DNA of 19,194 nt, taken from CAZNDN01 sp964571815 (GTDB lineage Bacteria > Fibrobacterota > Chitinivibrionia > Chitinivibrionales > WJKA01). Below are positions 1 to 7,487 of the stretch, one piece after another (position 1 is the first letter of the stretch; every line of letters begins with the position of its first letter). The stretch is taken from contig CAZNDN010000078.1 of NCBI GenBank assembly GCA_964571815.1, positions 1 through 19,194 of the forward strand, written 5' to 3'. The notes beneath the pieces are model-generated. The model saw only the letters and a list, made by a program, of their open reading frames with translations. It ran no database searches and had not been told where the DNA came from. Both the position numbers and the translations under genes were made by a program.

Positions 1-8
1 TCGGGGCA

Positions 9-227
9 ATGGCAAAGCAGGAATCGATTCAGGTAGAGGCAACCGTTGAGGAAACCCTCCCCAACGCATCATTCAAGATCAAGCTGGACAACGATCACCC
101 GGTGCTGGCACACATTTCCGGCAAGATGCGCAAGCACTATATCCGTATCCTTCCGGGCGACAGAGTGCTGGTCGAACTCTCCCCCTACGATCTTTCCCGC
201 GGCAGAATCGTCTATCGTTACAAGTAG
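9..227 (+). CDS. infA: Translation initiation factor IF-1
   Basis: A complete 72-residue protein, the usual IF-1 length. IF-1 is a single OB-fold protein that binds the A site of the 30S subunit during initiation. The family signatures are all visible: MAKQ at the start, an ETLPN segment near residue 15, AHISGKMRKHYIRIL in the middle, and VELSPYDLSRGRIVYRYK at the end. The start follows a G-rich stretch (GGGG) in the eight bases available upstream. In many bacteria rpmJ and rpsM follow infA. Here the next gene is convergent after about 40 bases, so infA seems to end its transcription unit. The identification is very secure. Confidence 0.98.
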   Translation: MAKQESIQVEATVEETLPNASFKIKLDNDHPVLAHISGKMRKHYIRILPGDRVLVELSPYDLSRGRIVYRYK

Positions 228-229
228 TG

Positions 230-251
230 CCGGGCCTGAGCCCACGCCCGG
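230..251. terminator. Hairpin between convergent infA and LarA-family gene
   Basis: CCGGGC at 230-235 and GCCCGG at 246-251 form a perfect 6-bp GC stem with a 10-base loop. It lies directly after the infA stop, in the 40-base gap between convergent genes. There is no T-tract on either side, so it is at best a bidirectional or factor-assisted terminator. GC-rich DNA makes such short stems by chance. Confidence 0.3.
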
Positions 252-267
252 GGACCTCACCAGGCCC

Positions 268-1569
268 TCACCCGTCGGCGTCCTTCCCTCCGCTCTCGAA
301 CATTTCCCTGGTGGCCCACAGGCCGAGGCCGGGGTTTGAAACATAGAGGATCTCTTCACCGGTGTCCAGGCGACTGACCCCGTCGCGCAAGGTCAGTGGG
401 TCGTATCGCTCGCGCATTTCATCGAGATCACCGAATTCGTAGCCGACTCCCTCAATTTCTTCCCTGGTGAGCTTTCCCGGGCAATACGTGACCGTAAACC
501 GCCCTTCCGCGGAACCATGTATAAGGTGGGCTGCCGCTCCCGGATTGGCTTGAAGCGATGGTTCGGTTTCGGCCTGCACCAGCACCCGTTTCCTTCCTCC
601 GTACCCGTATCGCCGTATCAGGCCGTCGATCTCGGCATCCTCTCCGAACACTTCCACTCCGGGCGCGAGGACAACCAGCTCTCCCTCCTCGGCAAGGGCC
701 ATACGGGTTCGATAGATGCTCTTGTTGCCCAGCCACGTGCTGCGGTATTCCACGGGATCCAGATACACGACAACCTTCTGGAAAGGCTTGTCGTAGAGCG
801 TGATATTGACCCGGCGGCTGAGTTCGGCGGCCTTCGCGAAACACTCCCTGCCGCTTCCGACAAACAGCCCCCTCATCACCGGTTGCCCCTCAGGGCCGGT
901 CTCGGCGACGGTAAGTACGTGGACAATCGGCAAATGAGCAGCGTAGTGTTCCATCGCATGGTCAAGAAGAACCCGTACCGGATTGTCCAGGCGGCCCATT
1001 GTCCTCTCGATTCCGTGCACGGCGCCGAGGAAGTGGCTCTTGTGGATGGCCTCCCGCCCCCCGGTCCCCACCAGAATATTCTTCGTGTACCCCGACATGC
1101 CGGCCACTTCGTGCGGCACAATCTGCCCGAATGAAAGAATGAGATCAAACCCGCCCCCGGCAATGAGCTTGTCAACCTGAACAGGCCACGGGAAGCGCAC
1201 ACGGCCACCCGAGATGCGCTCCACGAACTCGTCCGAAACGCTCCCCAGCGTTGTCGTGCCCTCGCGCCAATCATGTACGCGGCACAACCCTCGCGGCACC
1301 GGTCCGAACATCGAAGAGAACTCCACGTCGGACATGGGCGTGTGCGTTCCGATCGCGGGCAGGACACCGGTGAGGCTTTCACCGTAGTGCTCCCAGGCAA
1401 CCCGGGTGAGCAACCCCGCCTTCGAGTGAACCCGGGTGATATCCGGCGGTACGGCAAGCACCCTGCTCCGGGGACCCAGCCTGCCCAATGCCGCTAAGAA
1501 ACCGTCACGGAGTCTTGAGTCATCAAGGACGCTCTCCGGAGAGCCCGCGGCATACAGCAGCCCGCTCAT
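268..1569 (-). CDS. LarA-family (DUF2088) nickel-pincer 2-hydroxyacid racemase/epimerase
   Basis: A 433-residue protein of the LarA superfamily. These enzymes racemise or epimerise the C2 of 2-hydroxyacids with a nickel-pincer nucleotide (NPN) bound to a lysine. The Rossmann-type N-terminal motif DITR is at residues 43-46. IGTH ends at His76, His153 lies in VPHEV, the candidate NPN-binding Lys163 in SGYTKN, and His176/His179 in AIHKSHF. These match the catalytic His, Lys and His positions known from lactate racemase. The start at 1569 follows a good AGGAGAGG site; an extension to 1656 is possible but looks non-coding. Its ATG overlaps the pdxB stop (ATGA), so the two should be translationally coupled. 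No larB, larC or larE for cofactor synthesis is in the window. The substrate is unknown; LarA homologues act on several hydroxyacids, so lactate should not be assumed. Confidence 0.85.
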   Translation of the reverse strand: MSGLLYAAGSPESVLDDSRLRDGFLAALGRLGPRSRVLAVPPDITRVHSKAGLLTRVAWEHYGESLTGVLPAIGTHTPMSDVEFSSMFGPVPRGLCRVHDWREGTTTLGSVSDEFVERISGGRVRFPWPVQVDKLIAGGGFDLILSFGQIVPHEVAGMSGYTKNILVGTGGREAIHKSHFLGAVHGIERTMGRLDNPVRVLLDHAMEHYAAHLPIVHVLTVAETGPEGQPVMRGLFVGSGRECFAKAAELSRRVNITLYDKPFQKVVVYLDPVEYRSTWLGNKSIYRTRMALAEEGELVVLAPGVEVFGEDAEIDGLIRRYGYGGRKRVLVQAETEPSLQANPGAAAHLIHGSAEGRFTVTYCPGKLTREEIEGVGYEFGDLDEMRERYDPLTLRDGVSRLDTGEEILYVSNPGLGLWATREMFESGGKDADG

Positions 1570-2732
1570 GCATCCTCTCCTTTTCCCGCCTTCCCCGCCG
1601 CGTCCCGAACGGAAAAGCCGAGGGACCGCAGAAGAGCTGTTGTCTCGGGCGGCCACGAAGCGTCCGGAACGACATCGTAGTAGGCAAACTCATGTCGCGG
1701 CCCATAGTTCGCACGCAACGCATCGAAATGCTCCGCGCGCTTATCCGGCTGCACGATATCAACAATCTTACGCAAGCTTCGATCATCCTCGACCACCGGA
1801 CAGCACCTGAGGACCATCTCGTGCAAGGGGTCCTTCATACCGGCGGCATCGAGCACCTCTTCGCGGATCCCTTGTGGTCTCCAGCTCAGATCGGGCTCTT
1901 TGTAGAAGAAAGCGGAGGCAGCCTCACAGATCATCTCCGTACCGCGCACCTTCCCTTCACGGGCGTATCCGGCAATGTGAGGTGTTGCGATATCGGCCGC
2001 CTTGACCATGTCGACGGAGATCCGCGGCTCCCCTCCCCAGACGTCCATCACCAGCCCGCCGATTCGATCCTTGCCCGAAAGCACCACCGACTCGTCCACA
2101 ACCGCCCCGCGACTGGTATTGATGAGAATCGCCCCGCTTTTCATCTTCTCCAGAAACCTTCGGTCGACCATGTTTCCGGTCCTGTCTTCACCCTCGTCGA
2201 TCAACGGAACGTGAAGCGTTACGATGTCCGACTCGGAAAGCACTTCGGCCAACGGCCGGTAGCGTTCGCTCCCGGTCAACCGCTGCTTCGGCGGATCGTT
2301 GGCCAGGCAACGGAAACCCACTTTCGATGCCAGATCGAACACACGGGAGCCGATGTTGCCGGCACCGACAATCCCCAGGGTAAGGTCCGCGGGCTCCCGA
2401 CCGTGTTTCCGGACCATGGTAATCAGAGCCGTGAGCACGTATTCGGCAACGGAGCGCGCATTCGACCCGGGAGCATGGGCAAATCCAATACACAACTCCC
2501 GCAGGACGTCTTCATCGACATGGTCCGTGCCGGTAGTTGCCGAAGCCACGAATTTGAGCTTCGTTCCCTCAACGAGTTCCCGGTCTACTCTGGTCACGGA
2601 CCGCACCAGCAGAATCTGCGCGCTTTCCACGCTCCGGCGATCAATCTCCCGGCCGGGTCTCTCCTCAACCTCACCAAGGGCCGCGAAAGCCCGTGATACG
2701 AGTGGAATATTGCCGTCGGCGACTACTTTCAT
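1566..2732 (-). CDS. pdxB: PdxB-like erythronate-4-phosphate dehydrogenase (D-2-hydroxyacid dehydrogenase family)
   Basis: A 388-residue NAD-dependent D-2-hydroxyacid dehydrogenase. PdxB oxidises 4-phospho-D-erythronate in the DXP-dependent vitamin B6 pathway. Similarity to E. coli PdxB as I remember it runs end to end: MVRSVT-like LLVRSVT near residue 42, SATTGTDHVDE at 64-74, APGSNARSVAEY, and the nucleotide-binding GAGNIG at 123-128. The catalytic triad is Arg208 (NTSRGA), Glu235 (GGEP) and His252 (TPHIAGY). About 110 C-terminal residues, with a LR-NY-R-E pattern, match the PdxB dimerisation domain (DUF3410) that ordinary phosphoglycerate dehydrogenases lack. The start at 2732 has AAAGGG upstream and fits the family N-terminus (MKVVADGNIP). 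It is the first gene of a two-gene unit with the LarA-family gene. It could instead act on another D-2-hydroxyacid. Confidence 0.85.
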   Translation of the reverse strand: MKVVADGNIPLVSRAFAALGEVEERPGREIDRRSVESAQILLVRSVTRVDRELVEGTKLKFVASATTGTDHVDEDVLRELCIGFAHAPGSNARSVAEYVLTALITMVRKHGREPADLTLGIVGAGNIGSRVFDLASKVGFRCLANDPPKQRLTGSERYRPLAEVLSESDIVTLHVPLIDEGEDRTGNMVDRRFLEKMKSGAILINTSRGAVVDESVVLSGKDRIGGLVMDVWGGEPRISVDMVKAADIATPHIAGYAREGKVRGTEMICEAASAFFYKEPDLSWRPQGIREEVLDAAGMKDPLHEMVLRCCPVVEDDRSLRKIVDIVQPDKRAEHFDALRANYGPRHEFAYYDVVPDASWPPETTALLRSLGFSVRDAAGKAGKGEDA

Positions 2733-2893
2733 ACAAACCCTTTCATCCCGGTTTTCTATTGGTACGCCCTCAGGTTTGAAACGGGCTTCCACGGTTCGAC
2801 CAACACCAAAATACTACACCGGCCATGAGAGCATATATTTTATGGTCGGATGTGCACTTCGCTCCGTTACCGTCCCGTGGGAAAGCCTCGTCG

Positions 2894-3850
2894 ATGAACC
2901 ATCGAGACGACCTCCAGCGCCGGATTTCTTCGGCAATCTACGCCGGTATTCTCGGTGATGCGCTGGGTGTGCCTGTCGAGCATTCCACACGACACGAACT
3001 CTCCCTCGTCTCCGTAAAAAACATGCTGGGATTCGGCCGCTACGATCAGCCCGCAGGTACGTGGTCCGACGATACTTCGCTAATGCTCTGCACCATGGAA
3101 AGCCTGCTGCGAGGGTACGACCCCGACGATATGGCCCGGACCTTCTGCCGCTGGATGTTTGAGTCGTACTGGACCGCTACGGGATTTGTGTTCGACGCGG
3201 GGGTTACGACGTTTCTGGCACTTGAACGATTCCGTTCGGGCACGATGAGTGCGCGTGAATGCGGGGGCGCGACGGAGGACGATTGCGGCAACGGTGCGCT
3301 CATGCGTATGCTCCCGGCCGCCGTATACTTCCGCAATGAGCCCGCCGAAAAACTGCTGGAAAAGGTTCACGACGTTGCCGCAATCACCCATGCACATCCG
3401 AGAAACCTTATCGCGTGCGGGCTCTACAGTCTCATCATCGCGGAACTCTGCCGCGGTGTCCCGAAGGAGCAAGCGCTCGGCGGCGCCGTTGAAACCGCAC
3501 GGGCATACTACAAAGGCGATCGCTTCGTGAACGAACTGCCGCATTTCAGGCGCATACTATCAGGCGAATCAGCAGGTCTCGATCGCTCGCACATCTCTTC
3601 GTCCGGATACGTCGTGGACACGCTCGAGGCCTCCCTCTGGTGCTTCCTCAGGCACACGTCCACCAGGGAGGTCCTCCTGAGCGCGGTGAACCTGGGGCTC
3701 GATACGGATACCACGGGAATGGTAGCCGGCGGGCTGGCGGGGGCATGTCACGGTCTCGACGGAATCCCCGGGGAGTGGCCGGCATCGCTTGCACGCAAGG
3801 AAGAAATTGACGAGCTGGTCGATTCCTTTGTCCGCGGGGTGACTCAATGA
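2894..3850 (+). CDS. ADP-ribosylglycohydrolase family protein (YegU/DraG-like)
   Basis: A 318-residue protein of the ADP-ribosyl-glycohydrolase (ARH/DraG) fold. The family uses two metal ions to cleave ADP-ribose or related N- or O-glycosidic bonds. Hallmarks visible are GILGDALGVPVE at 18-29, the metal-binding SDDT at 58-61, DCGNGALMR in the middle, and LDTDTTG with Asp270 and Asp272 near the end. All metal ligands therefore seem intact. ATG 2894 is chosen because family similarity begins just after it; the ORF can extend to 2825 but that part is not family-like. A PfkB-family gene follows after 46 bases, as with E. coli yegU-yegV. The substrate is unknown; DraG itself removes ADP-ribose from nitrogenase reductase, but no nif gene is seen here. 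Confidence 0.88.
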   Translation: MNHRDDLQRRISSAIYAGILGDALGVPVEHSTRHELSLVSVKNMLGFGRYDQPAGTWSDDTSLMLCTMESLLRGYDPDDMARTFCRWMFESYWTATGFVFDAGVTTFLALERFRSGTMSARECGGATEDDCGNGALMRMLPAAVYFRNEPAEKLLEKVHDVAAITHAHPRNLIACGLYSLIIAELCRGVPKEQALGGAVETARAYYKGDRFVNELPHFRRILSGESAGLDRSHISSSGYVVDTLEASLWCFLRHTSTREVLLSAVNLGLDTDTTGMVAGGLAGACHGLDGIPGEWPASLARKEEIDELVDSFVRGVTQ

Positions 3851-3896
3851 CCAACCCGTGCATCGAGCCGCCGGCCCGGGACAGCAAGGTGGTGCA

Positions 3897-4838
3897 ATGA
3901 AGCCGACTTATTTCCGCGACAACGACTTGCTCGTGATCGGGGAAACGTATGTGGAGTTCCGTGCCTCGCGGGAGCCGGCGGTATGCGAAGAGTTTCACAA
4001 GGACATGGGAGGAGGCGATGTCTACGTTGCCGCGTGCGCATCCCATCTGGGCTCTTCGGTGTCCTTTGTATCAGCCGTCGCCCGCGATCCGTTTCACCAG
4101 TTTCTTCGTGACCGCCTTCTGGGCAAAGGACTCAATATCGACCACGTGGTAACCGTCCAGGGCTACAACGGGATCTACATTGCGGCCTCAAAAAACTCTC
4201 AGGAACGCGAGTACCTGTACCATCGTCCGGGAACAGCGGCCGAGAGCCTGTCACCGGCCATGATCTACGACGATCTGATCGACAACACCAAGGTCGTATA
4301 CGCATCCAGCGAGCTGCAGTCCGTATCCAAGGCGGCCCGTCACACCGTTTTCAAGGCATTCCACTACGCGCACCGCAACGACATCATGGTTGCTTACGAT
4401 CCCAACCTCAGGCTCCGTCGGTGGTCGCTTGACGACGCCAAGGAGAGTCTCTGGGGTGTTCTGCCCCTGGTCGACGTGATTCTGCCGTCGTGCCCCGACG
4501 AATCAAAGGCGCTCTTCGGCTACGAGCGGCCGGTCGATGTGATCGGTTTTCTCTGGGACCGTGGTGTGTCGATTGTGGTTGTGAAGAACGGCGCGCTGGG
4601 TTGCATGGTCGGCTACGACGGCAGGATTGAGGAGTACCGCCTCCCCGACGAAGCTCCGGCGGTTGCGGACCTTACGTTGGTGGGCAGTGTATTCAACGGG
4701 GCGTTTCTCCACAGTATCGCGCGCGGACAGGATCCATTCACGGCCGCCGGTTTTGCCAACCTGGTCGCTTCGCACAAAGCCGCGGGCGACGGCGGACTGA
4801 ACTCACTCCCGGATCCCGACCGGTTGTCGGCGCAATGA
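3897..4838 (+). CDS. PfkB/ribokinase-family protein with degenerate active site (possible pseudokinase)
   Basis: A 313-residue protein with the PfkB sugar-kinase fold. It has an N-terminal VIGETYVEF strand, a GGD segment at 39-41 resembling the GGDxxN of KDG kinases, a SRAVA-like VSAVARDPFHQFL stretch, an acidic CPDESKALFG segment, and a VVVKNGALGC strand. Kinases of this family end with DTTGAGD, where GAG forms the anion hole and Asp is the catalytic base. The aligned stretch here is DLTLVGS: the Asp position is Ser264 and GAG is altered. The substrate-side Asn of GGDxxN is Val44. It is therefore probably catalytically weak or inactive, or uses a different mechanism. The start at 3897 follows AAGGTGG; a GTG at 3858 would add 13 residues. 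It sits between the glycohydrolase and the glycosyltransferase, whose start it overlaps by ATGA. Confidence 0.85.
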   Translation: MKPTYFRDNDLLVIGETYVEFRASREPAVCEEFHKDMGGGDVYVAACASHLGSSVSFVSAVARDPFHQFLRDRLLGKGLNIDHVVTVQGYNGIYIAASKNSQEREYLYHRPGTAAESLSPAMIYDDLIDNTKVVYASSELQSVSKAARHTVFKAFHYAHRNDIMVAYDPNLRLRRWSLDDAKESLWGVLPLVDVILPSCPDESKALFGYERPVDVIGFLWDRGVSIVVVKNGALGCMVGYDGRIEEYRLPDEAPAVADLTLVGSVFNGAFLHSIARGQDPFTAAGFANLVASHKAAGDGGLNSLPDPDRLSAQ

Positions 4839-5854
4839 GCAGGTGGTTTGCGACCCTGCCGCCCGAAGGGGCCGCGCGGCTGACCGCTCAACACGTTTGT
4901 AACTCCCTGCAAGACCGGCTGGGAGAGGCCCGCGTCAAGACTTTCGACACGGCCCGGTATCTCACGGCGTTCCGAAATTTGTTGCGCAGTCCCGACGACT
5001 CCATGGTCGTAGACCTCATGAACCAGTCGTTGACCGTGCAGTGCCTCGATTTCGGAAGCACCCACGTGCTGATAACCGCGCTGAGCCCGCTGACGCTCTT
5101 CACCCTGAACCTCCTTCGCCGACAAGCGATCACCACCGTTCACTGGTTCTACGAAGACTACCGCAGGGCCTCCTGCTGGCGTGACCTGCTGCCGGGCTGC
5201 GACTGCGTGGCGGCCATTCAACGCGGAGCAATCGAGGAAGCGTGCCGACGGCAGGGAGTCGCGTTCGCTTTCCTTCCCACCGCCGCGGCACGCGGCAACA
5301 CCGAAGCCGCTCCACCGCCCCCCGGCTCAGCCGAATACGATGTCGGGTTTGTGGGTATTCCCAGCTCCTATCGCGTGCGTGTGCTGGAGAAGCTGGCGTC
5401 CGCCGGCATGACAATCAGAATCGCCGGACACGGCTGGTCTTCCTATCGCGGTCAACTCCGACCCTGTATCGCAACCGACCGCTGGGTGGAGGGTGCCGAC
5501 GCAAGCGCGGTCCTTGAATCCGCACGCGTGGGGATCAACCTCTCGGTCAAGTCCCCCGCGGAGGTCGACCCGTGCGACATCCACATCAGCCCCCGCGTAT
5601 TTGAAGTACTTGCGGCGGGAAGGGTGCTGCTCACCGAGGATGTTCCTCTTGCGGAAGAGGTTTTGCGGGGATACCACTATTACACGTTTCGCGACCCCGA
5701 TCACGCCCCGCGGCGGGTACGGGACATACTCGGCCGCACCGGGTCGCTCCAGGACGCGGCAGGTGCCGATCGGGCACGGGTTCTTTCGCGTGACACGTAC
5801 GACAACCGGGTCGAGCAGCTCCTTCGGCTCGTCGAGAGAGATCAATCCCGGTAG
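4835..5854 (+). CDS. CgeB-like glycosyltransferase
   Basis: A 339-residue protein resembling the CgeB/GT1-like (GT-B fold) glycosyltransferases. The N-terminal half (to about residue 150) is a divergent acceptor-side domain containing HWFYEDYR at 103-110, like the HW-DYR segment common in CgeB proteins. The C-terminal half carries YDVGFVG at 168-174, RIAGHGW at 195-201, INLSVKSP at 234-241, and the sugar-nucleotide loop ISPRVFEVLAAGRVLLTED at 251-269, whose Arg/Glu pattern is typical. It has no signal peptide or membrane segment, so it is probably cytoplasmic. Its ATG overlaps the stop of the PfkB-family gene (ATGA), indicating translational coupling. Donor and acceptor cannot be deduced. CgeB in Bacillus subtilis acts on the spore surface; here a surface glycan or protein is one guess. 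Confidence 0.78.
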   Translation: MSRWFATLPPEGAARLTAQHVCNSLQDRLGEARVKTFDTARYLTAFRNLLRSPDDSMVVDLMNQSLTVQCLDFGSTHVLITALSPLTLFTLNLLRRQAITTVHWFYEDYRRASCWRDLLPGCDCVAAIQRGAIEEACRRQGVAFAFLPTAAARGNTEAAPPPPGSAEYDVGFVGIPSSYRVRVLEKLASAGMTIRIAGHGWSSYRGQLRPCIATDRWVEGADASAVLESARVGINLSVKSPAEVDPCDIHISPRVFEVLAAGRVLLTEDVPLAEEVLRGYHYYTFRDPDHAPRRVRDILGRTGSLQDAAGADRARVLSRDTYDNRVEQLLRLVERDQSR

Positions 5855-5861
5855 CGTCACG

Positions 5862-5890
5862 GGCCCCGCGTGAGGGCCTTATTCCTTCCT
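5862..5890 (+). terminator. Weak terminator after the glycosyltransferase gene
   Basis: GGCCC at 5862-5866 pairs with GGGCC at 5874-5878, with a 7-base loop, followed by TTATTCCTTCCT. It lies 8 bases after the glycosyltransferase stop and overlaps the stop codon of the convergent gene. The stem is short and the T-run is interrupted, so this is tentative. Confidence 0.35.
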
Positions 5891-7462
5891 GGTGAATTCG
5901 AAGGGGTAATTGACCGTGAGGTCGCCCAGGGAATCGGGGACGGGGTTAAAACGCCAGGTCATGACCCGTTTCGCGATCGCGTTTTCGAAGCGGCTGTCGC
6001 CCAGATCCGACCGCTGCACCCGCGCCTCATCCACGGTACCGTCGGCCCTGATCCTGATCTGCACTTCCATCCTGCCCGAGAGGGTTTCGCCCTTACGAAG
6101 ACGTTTGTTGTAGATATAGCGAAGCTGGGAGCTTTGTTCGTCGATCACCTTCTTGATAGCCAGCGGTCGACGCCGCGGGTTATTCTTCAGCGTCTGCAGC
6201 CGCTCCAATTCCCGCATTTCGGCCCGCGAGAGTTCCCCCTTGTCGATCAGCTCACGACGCATGCGATCCAGTTCCCTCCGCCGCTTCTTCTCCGACTCAC
6301 CCGTGAGGTCAAGATCGCCGATCTTGTTGATCAGGCTCATCAGGCTGTCGTCGGGCACCCGGCCGGCGGTGGGGCTTGTCCCGGATTCCTCGCCGAGCAA
6401 CTCCTCCCGAAGTGAGGTTTCCTCCATGAGCGCGGAGTACTTCTCCACCGTGTTCATAAACCCGACATCCTGGAACTCCTCCAACTGCTTTCGGGCTTCC
6501 CGGGCCATCTGTCGGCGTTGTTCGTAAAACTCACCCAGCATGATCATGCGTCGATTGGCCTGCCGGGCCCACTCCCTGCTCGCGTCGTTGCGGATAGCTT
6601 CGTTATACTCGCCGATCGCCGTCTCCGTCTCTCCCAGTTCCTCGTGACACCGTCCCTTGTAGTACCGTGCCTCCCACTTTCGTCTTCCCCGGGGATTGCG
6701 TTCCAGATAAAGGGAAAAAAACTTGATCGCGCCGCGGTAGTCCATATACGTATAAAACTGCTTTGCCTTGTCGAATTCCGAAAGTCGCTTCCCCTCCAGA
6801 GACATTCGCTCCTTTTGCATGGACTCTATGAAATCGAGCAGTTTCCAGGAGACTATTCCCGCCTGCGTCCGGGGATAGGTATTGATCACGTGCTCATATA
6901 TCTGCGTCGCAACATCGTATTCGCTCATCATGGAATGGCAGAACGCCTTGTGGGCCATCACGGCGGAGCGAATCTCCGGGCTTACTCCCGGCATGGCGAG
7001 GACATCCCCGTAGATTTTGATTGCCTCAGCGTACTTGCGGTTCCGCTCCCAGAAGTAGCCGATCTCAAGCACCTCCAGGATCTTGTTCTCCTCTTCGGGG
7101 TTGATAAGCTCCTTTCCAAGGCAGAAGCGAATACCATTGAGCAGGCCGCGGACCGGAATCCGGTAGACCGCGGCGGCCATTGACTTCCGCGCGCTGTCCT
7201 TCAACGGGTCACCCGAGGTCAGCGCCGCCACCCTGGCCTCCATCTCGAAGTTCTTCATGTCCTTTTCGCCGTGAAGCATCCTTCGCCGGATCAATTCGTA
7301 CTTGGCCACGATACCGAACGTCGCCGCGGCCTCCCTGTCCACGGTGATCTTGTCCAGCAGGTAGTCGATTTCCTCAAGCCTGATGTCGATCAAGCCGTAA
7401 TTGAACAATGCGGAGAAGGCGACCAGCAGGATAACCAGAAAGATGCGCAGTGTTGGTCTCAT
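5879..7462 (-). CDS. TPR protein with C-terminal TonB-like AgmX/PglI domain
   Basis: A 527-residue inner-membrane-anchored protein. Residues 6-25 form one hydrophobic segment (IFLVILLVAFSALFNYGLI), either a signal anchor or an uncleaved signal. TPR-like helical repeats cover roughly 130-320, for example YAEAIKIYGDVL and YRGAIKFFSLYLERNP. A charged, probably coiled region of Glu/Arg/Lys spans about 320-440. The last 80 residues (from about 447) look like the AgmX/PglI C-terminal domain, a TonB-C relative: LRYIYNKRLRKG, then GRMEVQIRIRADGTVDEARV, then FENAIAKRVMTWRFNP. AgmX/PglI proteins are known from myxobacterial gliding machinery. The gene follows the GGDEF gene by 25 bases and is probably its operon partner. 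No ExbB/ExbD/TonB is present. Its exact role is unknown; a periplasm-spanning scaffold is my inference. Confidence 0.75.
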   Translation of the reverse strand: MRPTLRIFLVILLVAFSALFNYGLIDIRLEEIDYLLDKITVDREAAATFGIVAKYELIRRRMLHGEKDMKNFEMEARVAALTSGDPLKDSARKSMAAAVYRIPVRGLLNGIRFCLGKELINPEEENKILEVLEIGYFWERNRKYAEAIKIYGDVLAMPGVSPEIRSAVMAHKAFCHSMMSEYDVATQIYEHVINTYPRTQAGIVSWKLLDFIESMQKERMSLEGKRLSEFDKAKQFYTYMDYRGAIKFFSLYLERNPRGRRKWEARYYKGRCHEELGETETAIGEYNEAIRNDASREWARQANRRMIMLGEFYEQRRQMAREARKQLEEFQDVGFMNTVEKYSALMEETSLREELLGEESGTSPTAGRVPDDSLMSLINKIGDLDLTGESEKKRRRELDRMRRELIDKGELSRAEMRELERLQTLKNNPRRRPLAIKKVIDEQSSQLRYIYNKRLRKGETLSGRMEVQIRIRADGTVDEARVQRSDLGDSRFENAIAKRVMTWRFNPVPDSLGDLTVNYPFEFTRKE

Positions 7463-7487
7463 GGGCCGCGGAAACCTCGTTGCGGGC

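Noticed and set aside
1988..1996. TATCGGC-like sigma28 -10 on the minus strand
   Set aside because: It lies inside the pdxB coding sequence with no suitable -35 and no gene start nearby.
1488..2696. A 402-codon plus-strand frame
   Set aside because: It is antisense to pdxB, which has full motif support.
2733..2893. Divergent promoters between pdxB and the glycohydrolase gene
   Set aside because: AT-rich segments exist (near 2836) but no -35/-10 pair with correct spacing was found, so none is called.
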